Source: Myrica gale
Taxonomy: Eukaryota > Streptophyta > Magnoliopsida > Fagales > Myricaceae
NCBI GenBank assembly: GCA_963930655.1
Contig: OZ005600.1
Span: 9,799,501-9,863,500 of the forward strand
Direction: 5' to 3'
Length of the DNA stretch: 64,000 nucleotides
Shown: in pieces, positions 60,748 through 64,000 of the stretch
Layout of the letters: each line of letters opens with the position of its first letter
How positions within the stretch are numbered: the stretch's first letter is position 1
Program-made: the position numbers and the translations under genes
Notes under the pieces: model-generated
Database searches by the model: none
What the model saw: only the letters and a program-made list of their open reading frames with translations
What the model was told of the DNA's origin: nothing

Positions 60748-61677
60748 TAGGGCTGCGCAAACTCACCGCCGGTGCCGGTTAAACAGGCACCGACATCGGT
60801 GTTGATTTTTGTTACACCGGTGGTTACCGGTTTAACCGGCACCGACAACTTTTTTTAAAACAATATATAATATATATTACGTCTGCTGTCTACCTCTGTT
60901 GTCTAGTGGCCTAGTATCCTGCGTCTATTGTCTAGTGGCCTAGTATCCTGCGTCTGCTGTTTACCTCTGCTCCATGTTTTTATTTATTTTTTAATAATAT
61001 AAATAAAAAAGGGCGTCGTTCTCTTTGACTTATGAAGGCTACTTCACCGTAACTTTTATAATTTTTCTTTTTAATAAATAAATAAAAAACGGTCCACAAC
61101 CTCCCTTGCCATTCTCCCCAATGCTTGTGCCCTCTCACGGCCCTTTGTCCCCTTCTCACCTCCCAACAACTATTTCACAGATCACGTCCCGCCCAACGGT
61201 CGTGATTTTCTCTTCGTCAACGTCCGTTTGTGGACTCATTAGGCCAGCTCCCCATCCCATCATTATAATCTTAGCGTTCAATGCTTGGTCTGAAACACCG
61301 AGCATGGGCCAAGCCAGAAGTGGAACCCCATCGACAAGCTCTCCAACAACGAGTTCCACCCACAGTGGCTCAAAAACCCACCCGTTGCAGGGTGCGCTAG
61401 GATGCGCCACTGGTCCACCCATTCGCATATAAGCAAACCCACTCCTTCACCCTGCACAGAGCCTCTCCTCTGTACTCTCGATGACCTTCAGAATCCAGCC
61501 ACTCCTCCTCTCTCTCTAGCGGCAGCCAGCGGTTATCTCTAACCGTTACCGGTAAAACCGGCACCGGCAAGGCCGATTATTTTTGTCTGTCGGTGCCGAT
61601 CTCAGTTTCTTCTCACCAGTGGGTAACGGTGCCGGTTTTGGCCAAACCGGCACCTATATCACCGTTACCCACCCCTA
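60748..61677. mobile_element. Non-autonomous hAT element carrying a captured host gene fragment
   Basis: A 930-bp element starting TAGGGCTGCGCAAACTCACC and ending ACCGTTACCCACCCCTA (reverse complement TAGGGGTGGGTAACGGT). It is flanked on both sides by the same 8 bp, TCTGTCAG (60740-60747 and 61678-61685), the duplication length of hAT transposons. Subterminal GCCGGT/ACCGGC repeats fill both ends. There is no transposase. A direct repeat around GTCTAGTGGCCTAGTATCCT (60899 and 60929) lies in the left half, and a UDP-glycosyltransferase fragment (about 61441-61092, minus) in the right half. Confidence 0.88.
61092..61441 (-). pseudogene. Captured UDP-glycosyltransferase C-terminal fragment (PSPG box)
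   Basis: On the minus strand one frame reads [20 protein letters not shown] followed by [13 protein letters not shown], the first half of the plant UGT PSPG box. The adjoining frame continues [19 protein letters not shown] and GAGL. A third stretch reads EKGTKGRERAQALGRMAREV, the usual UGT C-terminal helix. So about 115 codons of a UGT are present with at least two frame changes. EWVDQ-ILxH wording is closest to UGT90A-like enzymes from memory. The fragment has no start, no N-terminal acceptor-binding half, and lies wholly inside the hAT element. Confidence 0.85.
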
Positions 61678-62096
61678 TCTGTCAGTCTGTGTATATATTG
61701 TTTTTGCAATCAAATTGAAATAGTTTTTTTAAATGAAAAATATATATTTTGCACTGTCTAACTATGATTGTTTGGACACTTTGCACTCCTAACTATTATT
61801 TTGTCATATTATATTTATCAATTATTGATTTCAAACACTTTGAACCGTTTTTGTTAAATTTTGACGAAAATTGAATTTTGACATATAAAATTACAAATTG
61901 ACTCTTATAAAATGACCAATATGGGAAAAATGATGGTGTTAAAATTATTATTTTGCACGATAAAAAAGTATTTTCCGTACAAATTGACAAAAAAATTATA
62001 GCTAGGGCCATGATAAAGCCAGGAATTATACTAGCTATTTGGGGCCGATTTAGTATAATAATGATTTAGTATTTTTTTAATTTTGTATTTATTTTA

Positions 62097-62319
62097 GGGA
62101 TAAATGCAAGATAAGTCCATGTAATATACGCCAAAATCAGATGATAACAAAAACATAAAATTAGTCACTCTAATTTTAGAAAGGGATAAAATCAGTCACT
62201 GATGTGAGAACCAACGACCAACGAAAGTGAAATCACGAGGACTAATTTTATGTTTTTGTTATCACAAGGACTAATTCGATTTTGACGTATATAACAGTGA
62301 CTGTTTTTGCATTTATCCC
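62097..62319. mobile_element. Foldback MITE with long inverted ends
   Basis: GGGATAAATGCAAGATAAGT at the left matches the reverse complement of the right end (ACTGTTTTTGCATTTATCCC), and GATAACAAAAACATAAAATT recurs in reverse as AATTTTATGTTTTTGTTATC. Arms are about 70-80 bp. TTTA borders both ends. Non-coding. Confidence 0.8.
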
Positions 62320-62899
62320 TTTAATTTAACAAAAATATATATTATAAAGTTATATTTTTAATTTAAGACATAATAATGTTATTAGTAACTTACGGACTTA
62401 GGGTTATACGTGATGTAAGTTCGTGATAGTTATGAACAAGGACCATTAATTAAATAATATTTTGCTTCATAAAATTCAAAATTTATAACATCCAATATTT
62501 TCTTTAAGTTACATAAGTAGAGAAAATAAAAAGAACATGGATGAAAGCAATCGACTATTAGAAAGGCTTGCAGCAAAAAAAAAGATGATTATAAAGGCTA
62601 AAAAAAGAGTGTAAAACATTATGAAATTTATTGTTAAATATATTGTCAAGATTCAAATATATCTGAAAACTTTGAATTTAGAAAAAAATTATAAATTCTA
62701 AAGATTTAAACTAAAATATTGAAATTTAATAAACATGTGATTTTATATATTTGTGGGGAGCTAAATATTATTTTTAAAAACTATATATATAGAAAGGGAG
62801 TGTTCTAAATTTTTTGGAGGGCAAAATCTTAATTTTTGTAAAAATAGTGTAAAAAGGAGTAAAGGGTTAGAAGGTTTTAAAATTTTTGGCTATTTACTC

Positions 62900-63200
62900 T
62901 GTTTTTTGTTCTCTGGCCCATTGGTGTTGGGTTCAGGACTTAAAGCCCAATGTTAGGGGGGGGGGGGGGGGGGGTAGGTATGATAACGGGCATTTTTAAC
63001 GAGGCCTAGACAGTACACATCCGAAAGGGGAAAATTTGCTCCCCAAGGCCGAACACTGTAGCGGGCTCTAGAATGTTCGTGTTCCATCTCCATATCCGGC
63101 AGCACATATCTTGGCCGTCCATTTCAGAAAACCCTAATTCCCTACCTTCCCACGGCCACTATAAAACACTCCATCTTCCCTCCCATCCATTGAGCCAGAA
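62900..63200 (+). promoter_or_regulatory. Promoter of an unidentified gene running toward the right edge
   Basis: GGCCCA at 62915-62920 and AGCCCAA at 62944-62950 are site II-type elements. A telo-box AAACCCTAA lies at 63129-63137 and TATAAAA at 63160-63166, so transcription would start near 63190. Site II plus telo-box is typical of plant ribosomal-protein, translation and snoRNA genes. No coding exon of a known family follows before 64000; the rest looks like leader and intron. Confidence 0.6.
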
Positions 63201-63374
63201 GTTGTTTGCTTCGAAATTTAGATATCTCCTTTTATTGAGCGTTGCTTTGGGTACTCGCATGAACCTTTTACTTCTTGTATGTTCTTTTTACTAGGAAGCT
63301 CAATGTTTTCACACCCCCATCTTTTGTTTGTGTAATTGCGTGCTTGGGCATATGGATGTTATGATTTTGATAGT

Positions 63375-63499
63375 GGTCGGTGATGAAAAATATGAAGGCT
63401 TGTTTCTCAAAAACATTCGCAGTGGCCGCCTGAGAGCTTTCGCCTTCGCCAGGCTAGAGAGCTTGTGCTGCTTTTATCCTTCCTTGGATGTCTGAGACT
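63375..63499 (+). ncRNA. Candidate box C/D snoRNA
   Basis: GTGATGA (box C-like, 63380-63386) and CTGA (box D-like, 63492-63495) are enclosed by a short GGTC/GACT terminal stem with one G-U pair. A further CTGA at 63430-63433 could be box D'. It lies downstream of a telo-box/site II promoter, as intronic or clustered plant snoRNAs do. No rRNA target was matched, and the stem is short. Confidence 0.25.
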
Positions 63500-64000
63500 G
63501 AAAATTTGTTCTAGTTGCTTTCTTTGTTTTTTGTTCGCTTTGTTACTTCCGGATATCTAATCCCTTAGAAATGGCTGGTAACGCTTTTTATCTTTTTAGG
63601 AGATGCTGATTTTGTTTGAAGCTTTTGGTAATTAAGTTTTGATTGAATTTTTCGGGGACTTTTCGTCTGCCCCTTTAGCAGTGTTCTGAGTGCTTCAGGG
63701 ATGAACGGTTCCCTGATATTCATCCATCCGATTCACTTTGTCAGCTGTCTCTTCTGTTGTCTTGCTGATCATTACAGGGTGGTACATTCTTCATAGGTGT
63801 AATGAATGTGAATGTATCTCAGAGTTCCTTCGTGTAACTGATTTTACTTTTTGTGTGAATTTTGTTCGTTTAATTTGGCTGAAGAAGCTAATTTTTGACG
63901 AATGAGTGGAAACGTTCTCTAGAAATTATCTTCTTGTCAGTGCCATCATTTTGATTGTACTTTACTCAATTTGCAAAAACTTGTATGAAGTTGAGTATTT
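63500..64000 (+). other. Right edge, probable intron or leader of the same transcription unit
   Basis: T-rich sequence without a recognisable coding exon (TTTGTTTTTTGTTCGC, TTGATTGAATTTTTC). It suits a long 5' intron of a gene continuing past the window. Confidence 0.35.

Noticed and set aside
60760-61680. GC-rich ACCGGC repeats first considered as a CRISPR-like or satellite array
   Set aside because: They are subterminal motifs of a hAT element with a clear 8-bp duplication; no regular repeat-spacer structure exists.

Overview
This window is nuclear DNA of a flowering plant, most likely a woody eudicot. The genes have many GT-AG introns and encode plant-type proteins (Alba, PTB3, RBM39/CC1-like, COV/LCV, RNR1, ERF group X, RPN5). 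The spaces between them are AT-rich and full of small DNA transposons, with one LINE and a fossil pararetrovirus. The species cannot be fixed from the sequence; Fagales is only a guess.

Layout. 1-3151 (-): RGG-tailed Alba protein, running off the left edge. 5252-11375 (+): PTB3-type polypyrimidine tract-binding protein with an apparent 2-nt frameshift before its last RRM. 12145-19909 (-): RBM39/CC1-like splicing factor, 13 coding exons, complete. 20183-~23180 (-): 5'-truncated L1-type LINE just upstream of RBM39. 24318-29855 (-): COV/LCV-family membrane protein, 7 coding exons, complete. 30973-32250: non-autonomous hAT element with a nested MITE. 32599-38100 (+): ribonucleotide reductase large subunit, 17 exons, complete. 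~39915-45240: scrambled fossil of an endogenous caulimovirid in a TA-rich setting, with a MITE inside it. 45400-50479: gene-poor, TE-derived. 50480-52139 (+): ABR1-like AP2/ERF factor, two exons. 54311-58795 (-): 26S proteasome lid subunit RPN5, 11 coding exons, the first only the start codon. 60748-61677: hAT element with a perfect 8-bp target duplication carrying a captured UDP-glycosyltransferase fragment. 62900-64000 (+): promoter and leader-like start of an unidentified transcription unit.

The genes do not form one pathway. They are mostly housekeeping functions: RNA binding and splicing (Alba, PTB3, RBM39), dNTP synthesis (RNR1), protein turnover (RPN5), membrane/vascular patterning (COV-like) and one stress/hormone transcription factor (ERF). 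In all six genes whose translation start lies in the window with a closed coding model, the exon phases close exactly; only PTB3 is out of frame, and only in its last exon. The most unusual features are the gene-capturing hAT element, the pararetrovirus fossil, the four-member Tourist-like MITE family, the PTB3 frameshift and microexon, and the 3-nt first coding exon of RPN5.
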